A stretch of DNA of 64,000 bases from an uncultured Verrucomicrobiota bacterium (GTDB lineage: Bacteria; Verrucomicrobiota; Verrucomicrobiia; Opitutales; Opitutaceae): positions 1 through 64,000 of the forward strand of contig CAIVDS010000021.1 in assembly GCA_903904685.1 (NCBI GenBank). Reading direction: 5' to 3'. Each line of letters starts with the position of its first letter. Within the stretch, counting starts at the first letter, position 1. Both the position numbers and the translations under genes were made by a program. Below are positions 24,042-33,645 of this stretch, piece after piece. The notes beneath the pieces are model-generated. The model ran no database searches. It had not been told where the DNA came from and saw nothing but the letters and a program-made list of their open reading frames with translations.

Positions 24042-26090
24042 ATGAAGAGAACCATCCTATCAAGGGTAGCTGCAACCTTCCTCTGTCTATGGCTGCCGAT
24101 TGATGCCTTGGCCCAGGTCGGTGCCTCAGGTCAACCTGCCACGGCGATGATGCCTATGATCCAAAAGCCGCCGGTTGGCAGCCAGATCAACTGGAATCAT
24201 CCTTTGGCTAAAGGATTGGTTTCCGCAGTGCCGCTCAACGAGGGTGCCGGCAACGCGTATTACGATGCCGCCACCAAAGAGATTTACACCGCCAAGGCCC
24301 TGGAGTTCACGCCGAAGGGGGCCCTGCCTCCGGCATGGATCACCCCGCCGGTGACGGCCGACTACCCTTGGGGCGGGTCGGCGATCAGCAACAACAACGC
24401 CACCGCCCAGTCGATCTGTAGTCGGCTAAAGGATGGACATCAGTTCATCGAGAACGTGAAAAACGGTTATTCTTACGCAGTGCTAGTTCAGATGCTGGAC
24501 AACAAGACATTCCCCGCTCGCATCATGGACGGAACCGGTCCGGCGGTGATCACGATCTACCAGAATGTCCCTCGGAAAGAGGGAGTGGTGGGAACCACGT
24601 GGCGCAAAGCAGACCGGGATCCCATTGTTCCGGCCGTCAAATACCAACTCAACGAGTGGATACTGGTGCTCTGCACGGTTCAGGATGGCTTGGGGGTGAT
24701 GTATATCAACGGGAAGGAAGTGGCCCGCGATACGCACGTGAACCTAGCCCAATCCTGGGCCAACCAAGAAGGCCAGATCGCCTACAACACGACCGGCAAG
24801 GGCGGCATGATGCCCAATGCCAATTTCTCATCCTGGTGGGTTTGGAACCACCGGGTGCTGACCGCCCAGGAAGCGGCGCAACTGTATGCCAATCCTTGGG
24901 CGATGTTCGGCCCCGCCGCCCCGATCCAGCCGACCACGAAACCCGAACCCGCGATCCAAGAAGCAAACAAACCGGCAGCCATCCCTGCCCAGTGGGGGCC
25001 GGACATCAAGTTGTCTACCACCGAAACTGACGCCAAAACGAACGAAAACTCAGGCCCGTGCCTGGCCGTCAGCGGCAGAACATTGCATGTGGTCTGGTAC
25101 GACAACAAGGACAAGGGCAGCGCCATTTTTTACAAGCATTCGACGGATGGAGGCGCCACCTGGAGCACCGATACCCGCCTCTGCGACTATGCCGGTCGTG
25201 CCGACTTCCCCGCAGTGGCCGTCTCCGGTTCAACCGTGCTGGTCACCTTTCGCGACTACAGAAACGGACATGCCGCCTCCTACTCCAAACGCTCTTTGGA
25301 TGGTGGAGAAACTTGGGAGGGTGATGTATTTCACAAGAATACCGAGTGGTGGCCTTCCTGCGCCGCAGTCGGTCCCAACTTGTATATGGCGCTGGAGGAC
25401 CTCCCCAGCAAAGACAACTCCGAGATCTATTTCCGGAAATCCACCGACTGCGGCAAGACTTGGGATGCCATCCAGCAGATCTCCAACGCGCCGGGACGCT
25501 CGGAAGATCCCTCGATCTCGGCCAGCGGCGACTACGTCCACATCGCTTGGAATGATAACCGCACCGGTATCATGCAGACCTTTTATCGGCGTTCGCCGGA
25601 CAAGGGCGTGACCTGGGGCCCGGAAACCCAGCTCACCACGACCACTGGGTTTACATATATGCCAATGCTTTATGCTGACGATTCGAATGTCGATCTGGTC
25701 TGGGGAGATCGCCGCAACGGCAAGGACTTCGAACTCTATCACAAACATTCCGGTGACTTTGGACTTACCTGGGAGGCGGCCGAGTGCTTAATGCCCGGCG
25801 TCAAAGGGGGGTATCCTGCGATAGCGCGGGATGGGAAAAATGTTCATATTGTCTGGCCGGGAGCCGGCCTCTTTTACCTGCACTCCGGCGATGGCGGAGC
25901 AACCTGGGACCCGGTCGTGACTCTGCTTCCCGGTGCTTTCGGCCCTGGTCGGGTTCCCTACGCGTTCATTGCCGTTTCGGGGCCGGCCCTGCATGTCATC
26001 TGGGCGGACCATCGGGACGGCCACGGCGCGATCTATTACAAATCAAGTCCCACGGCGAACGCCGACACCAGCGGTGCTGCCGCGAAGTAA
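24042..26090 (+). CDS. Secreted LamG-like plus BNR-repeat (sialidase-like) protein
   Basis: 682 residues with a signal peptide (MKRTILSRVAATFLCLWLPIDALA). Residues about 50-290 form a LamG/concanavalin-like sandwich (GLVSAVPLNEGAGNAYYDA, GVMYINGKEVARD, WWVWNHRVLTAQEAAQLYANP). Residues about 320-670 form a sialidase-type propeller with Asp boxes: STDGGATW, SLDGGETW, STDCGKTW, SPDKGVTW, SGDFGLTW and SGDGGATW. I do not see the full Arg triad of a proven exo-sialidase, so activity is unverified. Next to the O-acetylesterases, sialic-acid glycans are a reasonable guess. Confidence 0.75.
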   Translation: MKRTILSRVAATFLCLWLPIDALAQVGASGQPATAMMPMIQKPPVGSQINWNHPLAKGLVSAVPLNEGAGNAYYDAATKEIYTAKALEFTPKGALPPAWITPPVTADYPWGGSAISNNNATAQSICSRLKDGHQFIENVKNGYSYAVLVQMLDNKTFPARIMDGTGPAVITIYQNVPRKEGVVGTTWRKADRDPIVPAVKYQLNEWILVLCTVQDGLGVMYINGKEVARDTHVNLAQSWANQEGQIAYNTTGKGGMMPNANFSSWWVWNHRVLTAQEAAQLYANPWAMFGPAAPIQPTTKPEPAIQEANKPAAIPAQWGPDIKLSTTETDAKTNENSGPCLAVSGRTLHVVWYDNKDKGSAIFYKHSTDGGATWSTDTRLCDYAGRADFPAVAVSGSTVLVTFRDYRNGHAASYSKRSLDGGETWEGDVFHKNTEWWPSCAAVGPNLYMALEDLPSKDNSEIYFRKSTDCGKTWDAIQQISNAPGRSEDPSISASGDYVHIAWNDNRTGIMQTFYRRSPDKGVTWGPETQLTTTTGFTYMPMLYADDSNVDLVWGDRRNGKDFELYHKHSGDFGLTWEAAECLMPGVKGGYPAIARDGKNVHIVWPGAGLFYLHSGDGGATWDPVVTLLPGAFGPGRVPYAFIAVSGPALHVIWADHRDGHGAIYYKSSPTANADTSGAAAK

Positions 26091-26148
26091 CCGTCGTCAA
26101 AGTCAGTAAAACCCAAATAAGCGATCGGGCGGGTAAACTTTCTTCTTT

Positions 26149-26270
26149 TGCCTCCGTTTCTCCAGATATTTCGTGGGACAACCACCGGCATTTCCTGGAC
26201 GCCATCCGAAAGTATGCCGGTCATTAAGAGAGTGTGGAAATGCGTGTGGATTTGGCGGTTTTTGGTTAAT
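26149..26270 (+). pseudogene. Orphan tail of a URO-D-like gene
   Basis: SPDISWDNHRHFLDAIRKYAGH-stop is encoded at about 26159-26227, followed by a trailer that matches 22209-22250. It is the last part of a second URO-D-like gene whose body is missing. Codon differences from the intact copy (HR for YR, YAGH for YSGH) show it diverged rather than being an assembly duplicate. The 26091-26358 gap otherwise holds nothing I recognise. Confidence 0.85.
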
Positions 26271-26358
26271 ATCAGTGTTGAAAACCAACAACAACTAAAC
26301 GACATCAAAGCCGCCTAAATTAGTGTCCACTTGTTCGAGGCAAGCCCCAACACACAAA

Positions 26359-29300
26359 ATGCCCGCCAATAGATTAAACAAACGCGCGATGTTTGATGTA
26401 ACGCTGATCGAATCCCTCCCGCGCTTGCGGCAGAAGCTGGCCACGGCGACCGGGCCGTTGCGCCACTACTGGCAGTGGATGCAACATGCCGCGCGCCATG
26501 CGCCGGAACGCTACGCCTGGTACCAGCCCTTCTGCGCGCTGGTGACCGAAGATCCGGCGTTTTTGGAAGAGGCGCGGCGAGCGGTGCTGCGTTTCGTGAC
26601 TCAATTGCCCGCGCAAGACTGCATCGCCCTTGTCCAATACCACCATTGGGCGGCAGCGGCGCCTGTTGGACGGTGGGGCATCCTATACGATTGGGTTGCC
26701 GAGCGGGCACCATTTACCGCGCAGGAGCATCGCCAGATACGCGAAGCGCTGCTCGATTACGGGGTCAAGCACATCCTCCCAGCCTTGCAGACCAAGTCTC
26801 GGCGTGACGATAACAACCAGGTTCTGTCATTGGCGCTATCGGCAACGGCGCTTGGCTGGGTCTTTGGTCGCCACGGCTCCGACCCTCTGGCGGAGGCGTT
26901 GCTAGATTATGGTCTGGAACGCCTGCATATCCTCATGGATGCGATTCCGGAGGGCGGCTACAGCGGCGAGGGCAGCTCTTACATGCTCCAAATTTTCGGG
27001 CCCGGCATGGTCTTCAGCGCCAAGTTGCTGGAGGAGATCACCGGAACGCCTTGGATGAAGCGTCCGGCATCGAAGACCGGCGCGTCGGTGGAGGACATCC
27101 TGCGCATGTGTGCGCGGGAGTATACCCCGGGAGGTCTGTGCCTGCCTTGGGATCATCACGGCTACACACCGGCGCTAAATTTCATGCTTCCCGTAGTCCT
27201 GGCCGCAGAAACCGGGGAATCGCAATGGCTGGATCTGCCGCGTCGGTTGGGCACATGGAGTGTGGAACTGAACACCATGTGGGGGTATGATGACAAAGTC
27301 TGGGCGCTGCTCTGGTGGCCGGATGACCCGGCTCCGGCAGAGCAGTCGCCCTTCATGAATTGGATGGTGCCCGAGGTCGCCGGGGGACTGATCGCCGATG
27401 CGACCGCGCTTTCCGTCGTGCAGGCGTGGGATCGCTGCGGGAATACCGGCCTCTCGACCAGTCGATGCCATGTCAATCCGAATACCGTGCTGATGGAAGC
27501 CTTCGGGTCGCCTTTGACCATGGACGGACATACGGCGCCCGGCAGCGCACTTCGTTTTCCGGGTTGCCAACAGGTGGTGCACTATTTCGGGACGCCGCTG
27601 GAGTCGGATTGGAGCGAGGGTGCGCTGGGTGCGCATTCCTGTCTTCTCGTTGATGATCGGGCAGACTATATCAGCGCCACCTCGGTGACCGGGGAGGGGC
27701 TGTGTCTGGTCGATCTGCCGGGACTTCGCGCGGTCTCGGCGGACGCCACGGCCTTCTATGTTGACGGGTGGAAAGATGTGCGCCGCGTGATTCGAACCAC
27801 CATTCTGATCGATGACTTCCGCATCCTCATCACCGACCGGGCGGAGTTCGCGCAGGCGCATGCGGTCAGCACCCGTTTTTACCTGCGTCCGCAAACGGTC
27901 TGCATCGCAGGCGGTGTCCGTCTGGAGACGCCCGAGGGGGTGCGAGCTACTTTCCGACCGGTGGGTAAACCGGAAATTTTGCTGGTTGGCGTGCCGGGAT
28001 TTCCAACCACGCTGGAAGTAGCCAGCGCCCGAGTCGATTTCCGCTATGCTCCTGCAGCGACGCATCAGTTGGCCACGGTGGTGGACGTGGAGAATACGCG
28101 GCGTGATCTCGACCTATTGAACGAGGCGTGGTGGTTTTGCGCAGACAGGGGAAAGGTCGGCGTTGACGCGGGATGGTGGCGGCGGCCCACCGACTGGTGG
28201 AGGGAGAAGCCACGGATCCCGGTGAGCGATCCATGGGTCGCCTACGGAGGGGATCCGATGGCGACGGTGGGTTGGTATGCCGCGCTCTTCCACAGCGAAG
28301 TCGAGGCACGCCCGACCCACATCAAACTCCATCGAACGACAAGCGCCTATCGCGCATGGCTCGATGGATGCGCATTGGCATTGGAAGGTAATGGATTGAC
28401 CGGATGGCAGGCGGTTCTTCCGGCAGACTTGGCACCGGGAGAACACCTGTTGGTGGTGCGCACCGAATATGATGGGCCGGGCACGTTTTGGGGAATGCCG
28501 ACCTTGCAGCTAGCGCAAGAACCCACGGAGTTGGCCGCGCTACCGACGATACTCTCGCCGGGCTGGATGCGTTTTTCCGATGACGCGTTGTTGCTCTTCG
28601 ACAACCATGAGGGCGGACATCGCGCGTGTAAAAAATGGCGGAGCGATGCGCGGCATGCGCGTCTGACTGCCCCCACCCGATGGGCGGCGGCGGATGCGAC
28701 CTTCGTGCAACATTCCGGGCGTCTGCTGATGAATGCAGAAACCCCCTGTACTCTCGTGTGCAACGCGGATCGTATCACCGTGTCAGGATTCGCGGACGGT
28801 GCTTCGGTCACCGTGTATCTGGACGGCGCGTTGCTTCGCTTGACGAGAGCCGGGATGCTGCGCGCACGTCTGCACGGAGCTGCGAATCGGCAGGTAACGT
28901 TGGTCCTGACCGGCGCGTTGGCGTCGCTCACCGTGGATACGGGCGCGGAGGCAATCCAGGTTGCGTCGGGCGAATACCGATTGGCTTCCGTGTCAGCAAA
29001 ACAGGACGATCTCGCATCGGCTGCCACCATGCTGGCACTGGCTGACGATCCATCCAAAGACGCATTATCCGGATTATTGGCGGGATTGACCGCAGAGGTA
29101 TGGAGCGTGCGCAGTGCGGCGGCATGGGGATTGGCCCGGCGGGGCGAGGCGGTCGCAGTGCCTGCTTTGCTGACGGCGCTGTCACGGGAAAACCCGGCGG
29201 AGATTTACCCGGAACCGGCTGAGGTGGATGTTGAAGTTTTGGTCTTCATCGCGGACCCGCGCGTGCCGACGGGTGAAGCGCCCGCATCCGAGCGCATAGG

Positions 29301-29586
29301 GAAACGCTGGCGGGTGCGGATGCAGATCATAGAGTCTCTGGGCCTGCTGCGCGATCCGCGCGCCGTCCCAGAGCTGAGCGCGATCCTGGCATCCTGTACC
29401 GAACCTTATCCCGTCCTGGCAGCCGCTGCGCGGGCATTGGGGCGCATCGGCGATCCCTCTGTGATCCCGGTGGTCGCAAAGACCTGCATCTACTACGAGG
29501 CCTGCACCCATCTGGCTGCCCGCGATGCCTATCGGGCGCTGACTGGACGGGCATGGCGGACGGATGAGGCGCAGGCAATCAACTGA
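26359..29586 (+). CDS. Heparinase II/III-like polysaccharide lyase with C-terminal HEAT repeats
   Basis: About 1075 residues, no signal peptide. The N-terminal 400 residues are helical with paired aromatic motifs (YDWVAERAPFTAQE, EGGYSGEGSSYMLQIFGPGM), like the alpha/alpha toroid of heparinase II/III enzymes. About 400-640 is a beta-sandwich with LGAHSCLLVDDRADYISA and RRVIRTTILIDDFRILITDR, matching the heparinase II/III C-terminal domain. Further Ig-like parts follow, then about 950-1070 carries HEAT/PBS-lyase repeats (VRSAAAWGLARRGE, LGLLRDPRAVPELSAIL, ALGRIGDPSVIPVV). The start could also be at 26389 or 26323. A glycosaminoglycan-like substrate is a guess. Confidence 0.6.
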   Translation: MPANRLNKRAMFDVTLIESLPRLRQKLATATGPLRHYWQWMQHAARHAPERYAWYQPFCALVTEDPAFLEEARRAVLRFVTQLPAQDCIALVQYHHWAAAAPVGRWGILYDWVAERAPFTAQEHRQIREALLDYGVKHILPALQTKSRRDDNNQVLSLALSATALGWVFGRHGSDPLAEALLDYGLERLHILMDAIPEGGYSGEGSSYMLQIFGPGMVFSAKLLEEITGTPWMKRPASKTGASVEDILRMCAREYTPGGLCLPWDHHGYTPALNFMLPVVLAAETGESQWLDLPRRLGTWSVELNTMWGYDDKVWALLWWPDDPAPAEQSPFMNWMVPEVAGGLIADATALSVVQAWDRCGNTGLSTSRCHVNPNTVLMEAFGSPLTMDGHTAPGSALRFPGCQQVVHYFGTPLESDWSEGALGAHSCLLVDDRADYISATSVTGEGLCLVDLPGLRAVSADATAFYVDGWKDVRRVIRTTILIDDFRILITDRAEFAQAHAVSTRFYLRPQTVCIAGGVRLETPEGVRATFRPVGKPEILLVGVPGFPTTLEVASARVDFRYAPAATHQLATVVDVENTRRDLDLLNEAWWFCADRGKVGVDAGWWRRPTDWWREKPRIPVSDPWVAYGGDPMATVGWYAALFHSEVEARPTHIKLHRTTSAYRAWLDGCALALEGNGLTGWQAVLPADLAPGEHLLVVRTEYDGPGTFWGMPTLQLAQEPTELAALPTILSPGWMRFSDDALLLFDNHEGGHRACKKWRSDARHARLTAPTRWAAADATFVQHSGRLLMNAETPCTLVCNADRITVSGFADGASVTVYLDGALLRLTRAGMLRARLHGAANRQVTLVLTGALASLTVDTGAEAIQVASGEYRLASVSAKQDDLASAATMLALADDPSKDALSGLLAGLTAEVWSVRSAAAWGLARRGEAVAVPALLTALSRENPAEIYPEPAEVDVEVLVFIADPRVPTGEAPASERIGKRWRVRMQIIESLGLLRDPRAVPELSAILASCTEPYPVLAAAARALGRIGDPSVIPVVAKTCIYYEACTHLAARDAYRALTGRAWRTDEAQAIN

Positions 29587-29591
29587 AAGCG

Positions 29592-29660
29592 CCACCCGGC
29601 TTCACCGTTCGCTGGGCTATCAGTCGCCGCAACGCTTCGTCCAACAGACAACCTCTCCAA
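29592..29660 (+). pseudogene. IS3-type transposase C-terminal scrap
   Basis: Soon after the heparinase stop codon the frame reads TRLHRSLGYQSPQRFVQQ, the end of an IS3 OrfB (RPHSSLGY-like). It shares CTATCAGTCGCC with the remnants at 1-11 and 269-279. Only the last 20 or so codons are recognisable. The wider gap 29587-29856 also holds a hairpin at 29734 and otherwise nothing. Confidence 0.6.
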
Positions 29661-29733
29661 GCCTTGGCTGCGGTCAGACCCGCCAAACCGGGCCTTCCCT
29701 CCGCCACGGCAGCAACCAAAGAAATCGCCAGTG

Positions 29734-29763
29734 TTCCTTTGCGCACCAATGCGCGCAAAGGAA
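29734..29763. other. 11-bp perfect hairpin
   Basis: TTCCTTTGCGC (29734-29744) and GCGCAAAGGAA (29753-29763) are perfect inverted repeats around an 8-base loop. There is no T-run on either side. It lies about 95 bases before the start of the GH101-like gene and could be an operator (dyad) for the downstream cluster or a weak terminator for the upstream gene. Confidence 0.6.
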
Positions 29764-29856
29764 AGATTGTGGGTGTTATGAAGATGTATTCTATCAGATC
29801 TATGACATGTCCAGATGATGGTCGTGTTGAGTCATTCTTCTGACATCCCCTTTTTC

Positions 29857-31890
29857 ATGAAGCACTCCCATCTCTCTATTTCTGTGCTGGGACTCATTGT
29901 GTCTGGCATTTTTATTCCCCTTGTCTGCAAAGCGGCGGAGACGATCCGTTCCTCTCAGATTCTGGTGGATAAAACGGTCCAGGAGCTCGCTGTCCCAACG
30001 AAGATGACGGGAAACAAAGCACCCAGATGGACAAAGGGCGGAGCCTTCGTCTATCGTCTGGCGACCCCCGATACCCCCAACCTCCTCCCCTCGGTGGAAG
30101 AGGGGATCGGGATCGCCTCCCATCTGCTCGACGGGACCGGGCAAGTCCCGCTCATCAACGGCCTCATCGGGCACGATCACTTGGGCGCGTGGAATTGGGA
30201 CGGGCTTTGGCCCTATTGGGGCCGCGTCACCTTCCGCGCGGGCGACTGGGACAAACTCACCGCGTTCATGAAAAATGCCAATGAGAAGTACAACACGAAA
30301 GTCTCCTTTCACGTCAACCTCACCGACGTCAACATCGGCCTGAAAGATTACCCCGAGACGCAGGCATTCTTCAAAAAACTCGTTGCAACCAAGTCGATCT
30401 ACCGGCGCGACTGGAATCCTCAGACGAATAAGAGGGACGGCGTTCCCTACGTGCCGCAGGAGATCCCGTCCGGCAAGACGGACCCCGTTGAGATATTCTC
30501 CATCGTCAACTACAAGAACTTTTGGGACAGCGGGCTTGCCAAGGAGATGATCGACATGTTCTACGGCCACCTTCCCTGCGCCCCGCCGATTCTCTACCTC
30601 GACGTCTTCAATACGACGGGCGGCAACCTCAATGTTGGCGTTCCCGATGGTCCGCTCGGCGGGAGCAAGGAGACCCAGGTTGAGGGGATGAATGCGATTG
30701 GCGCCTATCTCCGAAGCAAGGGAACCGATCTCGCCACCGAAGGGAACCGTCCGCAGGTTGGCCAATATGCCACATACGTCTGGCTCCATGGCAGTGGTGT
30801 CTCGACTAACGACTACTCGGTCATTTCGGGTGGATCGGGTCAGTTTCCCTGGCAGCATGTGGTCGGAAACACTGGCGCCTTCGATGTTTCCCCTATCGCC
30901 TCGACCCCCGACGGCTTGGCTACAATTCGGGGACATTACGCGAACCTTCTCGCCGGAAAGTCCGACGCGAAGAAGATGGCCAGCCTGGAGAAGTGGCATA
31001 TTTGCGCTCGTCCGGGGACGAAAGACGAGTTCGATATTCCTGGCACAGGCGATCAGTTTCGCGGCGATTGGGTCGACTTGGTAAATGATTTCTACCTCGT
31101 CAGCATTCAGGAGCTTTATTTCATTGGCAAAGGGGCCGTCCGCACCGCCCTCTTCAACCCGAATGGAAGATTTCACCTCACCCGACTCGTCCTCGCCGAT
31201 GCCGATGGAAAGGAGAGCAGGCTCGAGTGCCTTGACTTCCTTTCTCCCAATGTCCCCGGATGGTTGAGAAAGCAGGGGAAAAAACAAGGTAGTCTCATGA
31301 TGGAGACTCCTTACGCCGGCACATCCTTTGAGGCCCATTTTACCGCGGCACAGACCGGGAAATATAAGGTTCGGGTTGTCGGAGGTGGTGCGACCGGCGC
31401 TATGAACATCTACGCCAACGGCCAACTCCAGATCGCGCTCAACGAACTTGTTTCCAAGTCATCGAGCAATATGGGGCAGACCTACGATGCGGGCGAGATC
31501 GCCCTCAAGAAGGGAGACAATGTCATCACGCTCGACACGGGCTCTCTCTATGCGAAGTGGAGCGACGGGACAGAGGCACTGTGGGCCACGCCGGGGATTT
31601 ACAAGGGGTTCACGGTTAAGAACGGCGATGTCACTTTTGCCGAGGATTACGACCGGATGTGGCCGGATACATGGAGTGGCCAGAAAAAAATCTACTTCTA
31701 TAGTTGGGATGGCACCGGGCGCACATGGAAGCTTCCGGAAGATTGGGCCTCGGTGAAACAAGCCACACTCTACCCGCTAACGCCCGACGGGCGAGGGAAG
31801 GGCGTCATGTTCTTGATCGCGGACCGGTTGCTTACCCCGAAGCTGCTTCCGCAGATCCCCTACATCTTGGTGCCCAGTAGGCCTGATTGA
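29857..31890 (+). CDS. Secreted GH101-like endo-alpha-N-acetylgalactosaminidase family protein
   Basis: 677 residues with a signal peptide (MKHSHLSISVLGLIVSGIFI ... CKAAE); the ATG at 29857 was chosen over 29815 for this. The TIM-barrel shows the GH101-style KYNTKVSFHVNLTDVN (144-159), NYKNFWDSGLAKEMIDMF, and a strand ILYLDVF (245-251) whose Asp249 is the expected nucleophile. The C-terminal module DTWSGQKKIYFYSWDG ... TWKLPEDWASVKQATLYPL mirrors the LYHW...W.LP...LYKLT end of known GH101 enzymes. The family releases core-1 disaccharides from mucin-type O-glycans. A cytosolic paralogue follows at 36172. Confidence 0.7.
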   Translation: MKHSHLSISVLGLIVSGIFIPLVCKAAETIRSSQILVDKTVQELAVPTKMTGNKAPRWTKGGAFVYRLATPDTPNLLPSVEEGIGIASHLLDGTGQVPLINGLIGHDHLGAWNWDGLWPYWGRVTFRAGDWDKLTAFMKNANEKYNTKVSFHVNLTDVNIGLKDYPETQAFFKKLVATKSIYRRDWNPQTNKRDGVPYVPQEIPSGKTDPVEIFSIVNYKNFWDSGLAKEMIDMFYGHLPCAPPILYLDVFNTTGGNLNVGVPDGPLGGSKETQVEGMNAIGAYLRSKGTDLATEGNRPQVGQYATYVWLHGSGVSTNDYSVISGGSGQFPWQHVVGNTGAFDVSPIASTPDGLATIRGHYANLLAGKSDAKKMASLEKWHICARPGTKDEFDIPGTGDQFRGDWVDLVNDFYLVSIQELYFIGKGAVRTALFNPNGRFHLTRLVLADADGKESRLECLDFLSPNVPGWLRKQGKKQGSLMMETPYAGTSFEAHFTAAQTGKYKVRVVGGGATGAMNIYANGQLQIALNELVSKSSSNMGQTYDAGEIALKKGDNVITLDTGSLYAKWSDGTEALWATPGIYKGFTVKNGDVTFAEDYDRMWPDTWSGQKKIYFYSWDGTGRTWKLPEDWASVKQATLYPLTPDGRGKGVMFLIADRLLTPKLLPQIPYILVPSRPD

Positions 31891-31907
31891 GTTTCGGCCA
31901 AAAAGTC

Positions 31908-33589
31908 ATGAAGAAAGCAATTCCTCTCCTTGCAGTCAGCATTCTCAGTCTCTTCATCAAGGCCGATCTCCGTGCTGACGTAAAGCTTCCCTCAATCTTT
32001 GGCGACCACATGGTTCTCCAGCAGGAAGCCAAGCTTCCCGTCTGGGGCTGGGCCGATCCGGGCGAAAAAGTGAAAGTCATTATCGGTGATCGATCGGCCG
32101 AGGTGACGGCGGGTACGGATGGACGGTGGCGCGCCGATCTCCCTCCGCTGCCCACGGCGGGGGCACCGGTCACCGTGACCATTGCCGGAAAGAATACGCT
32201 CAAATTGGAAGATGTCCTGATCGGGGACGTCTGGCTTTGCTCGGGGCAATCCAACATGGTCTTTGGTCTCCGGCATTCCTACAAGGGGGCGGAAGCGGCC
32301 AAACAGGCGAACGAACCGCAGATCCGGCTTTTTTCTGTCACGAAATCGGGCCTGGCTAAACCGACGGATTCGTTCGCGGAAGCCCCCTTCGACTCGCCGC
32401 TCCAAGGGCAATGGCAGGTCTGCACTCCGGCAACTGTCGCGAAAATCGGTGACTTCACCGATCAGGATGAGGGGGGATTCTCCGCAGTCGGCTATTTCTT
32501 CGCCAAGGCCGTCCACGATGCCACCCGGCGGCCCGTGGGCATGATCGGCAGTTATGTCGGCGCCACCGGTGCGGATGCCTGGACGAGTTTGGCCGGATTG
32601 GAAAAAGAACCCGCTTTGGCCGGCTACGTTCAAAAATTGGCCCGACCAACCGAGGATCAGAAACTCTATTATTCGACACGCTGGGCCGATTATGTCGCGG
32701 CGTACCAAAAGTGGAAGGCCGTCCTGCGCGAACCGATTAAAGAATGGGCCCTGGCCGCAGAAGTTGCCCGGAAAGCCGGTCAGTCGGAGCCGCCCAAGCC
32801 CGTGAATCCCGAGCCGCGTCCACGCAATCTCAACAGCTTCGCCGTGCCGCCCGCCGCGCTCTTCAACGGCATGATCAGCCCGGTGATTCCCTACGCCATT
32901 AAAGGCGTCGTTTGGTATCAGGGGGAAAACAACATCTCGAAAGCGCAGGAATATGGCATCCTGCTTCCTGCCTTGATTCGGGACTGGCGCGCCCAGTGGA
33001 GGCAGGGAGATTTCCCGTTTCTTTTCGTCCAGCTCCCCAATTGCAATCAACCGCCCAAGACCGCCGGAGATACTTCCTCGTGGGCCATCCTCCGGGAGGC
33101 GCAGCTCAAGGCCCTCGCATTGCCGAATACCGGCATGGCAGTCGCCATCGACATCGGAGCCGTCGGAATTCACCCGCCGGACAAATTCGACGTCGGCGCA
33201 CGACTCGCCCTAGCGGCCCGCCACGTCGCCTATGGCGAGAACCTTGTCTACACTGGGCCGATCTACGACTCGATGAGGACCGAGGGGGGGGGATTCGGAT
33301 CTCCTTCAAGGCCGATTCGATCGGAGGTGGCCTCATCATCGGGAGTGCCCCGTGGATTGATCCGAAGGCAGTTCCCGTCTCCAAGACCGAGCTTCAGGGC
33401 TTCGCCATCGCGGGCGAGGACAAGGTCTGGGTCTGGGCCGATGCAAAAATCGATGGCAACACCGTCGTTGTCTCCAGTCCCCGCGTGGCCAACCCCGTTG
33501 CCGTTCGTTACGCTTGGGCGGATAATCCCCCCTGTAATCTTTATAACAAGGAGGGCTTGCCCGCCGCTCCCTTCAGAACCGACAAATGA
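31908..33589 (+). CDS. Sialate O-acetylesterase, frameshifted in a G tract
   Basis: A secreted esterase (signal peptide [20 protein letters not shown]) removing O-acetyl groups from sialic acids or other glycans. The SGNH motif [12 protein letters not shown] puts Ser at 115. VVWYQGENN and [12 protein letters not shown] supply the other catalytic blocks. The frame breaks at 33284-33292: nine G bases are present where ten would continue [18 protein letters not shown], which lines up with the intact paralogue downstream. After the break the other frame carries the expected C-terminus to 33589. Unshifted, translation would run to 33596 with nonsense. Either a sequencing slip or a real, possibly phase-variable, lesion. 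Confidence 0.85.
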
Positions 33590-33645
33590 GATGTGATGCC
33601 TCATCCCGCCGCCTGGTAGATGCTGCCCGGGGCCGTTCACTTATC

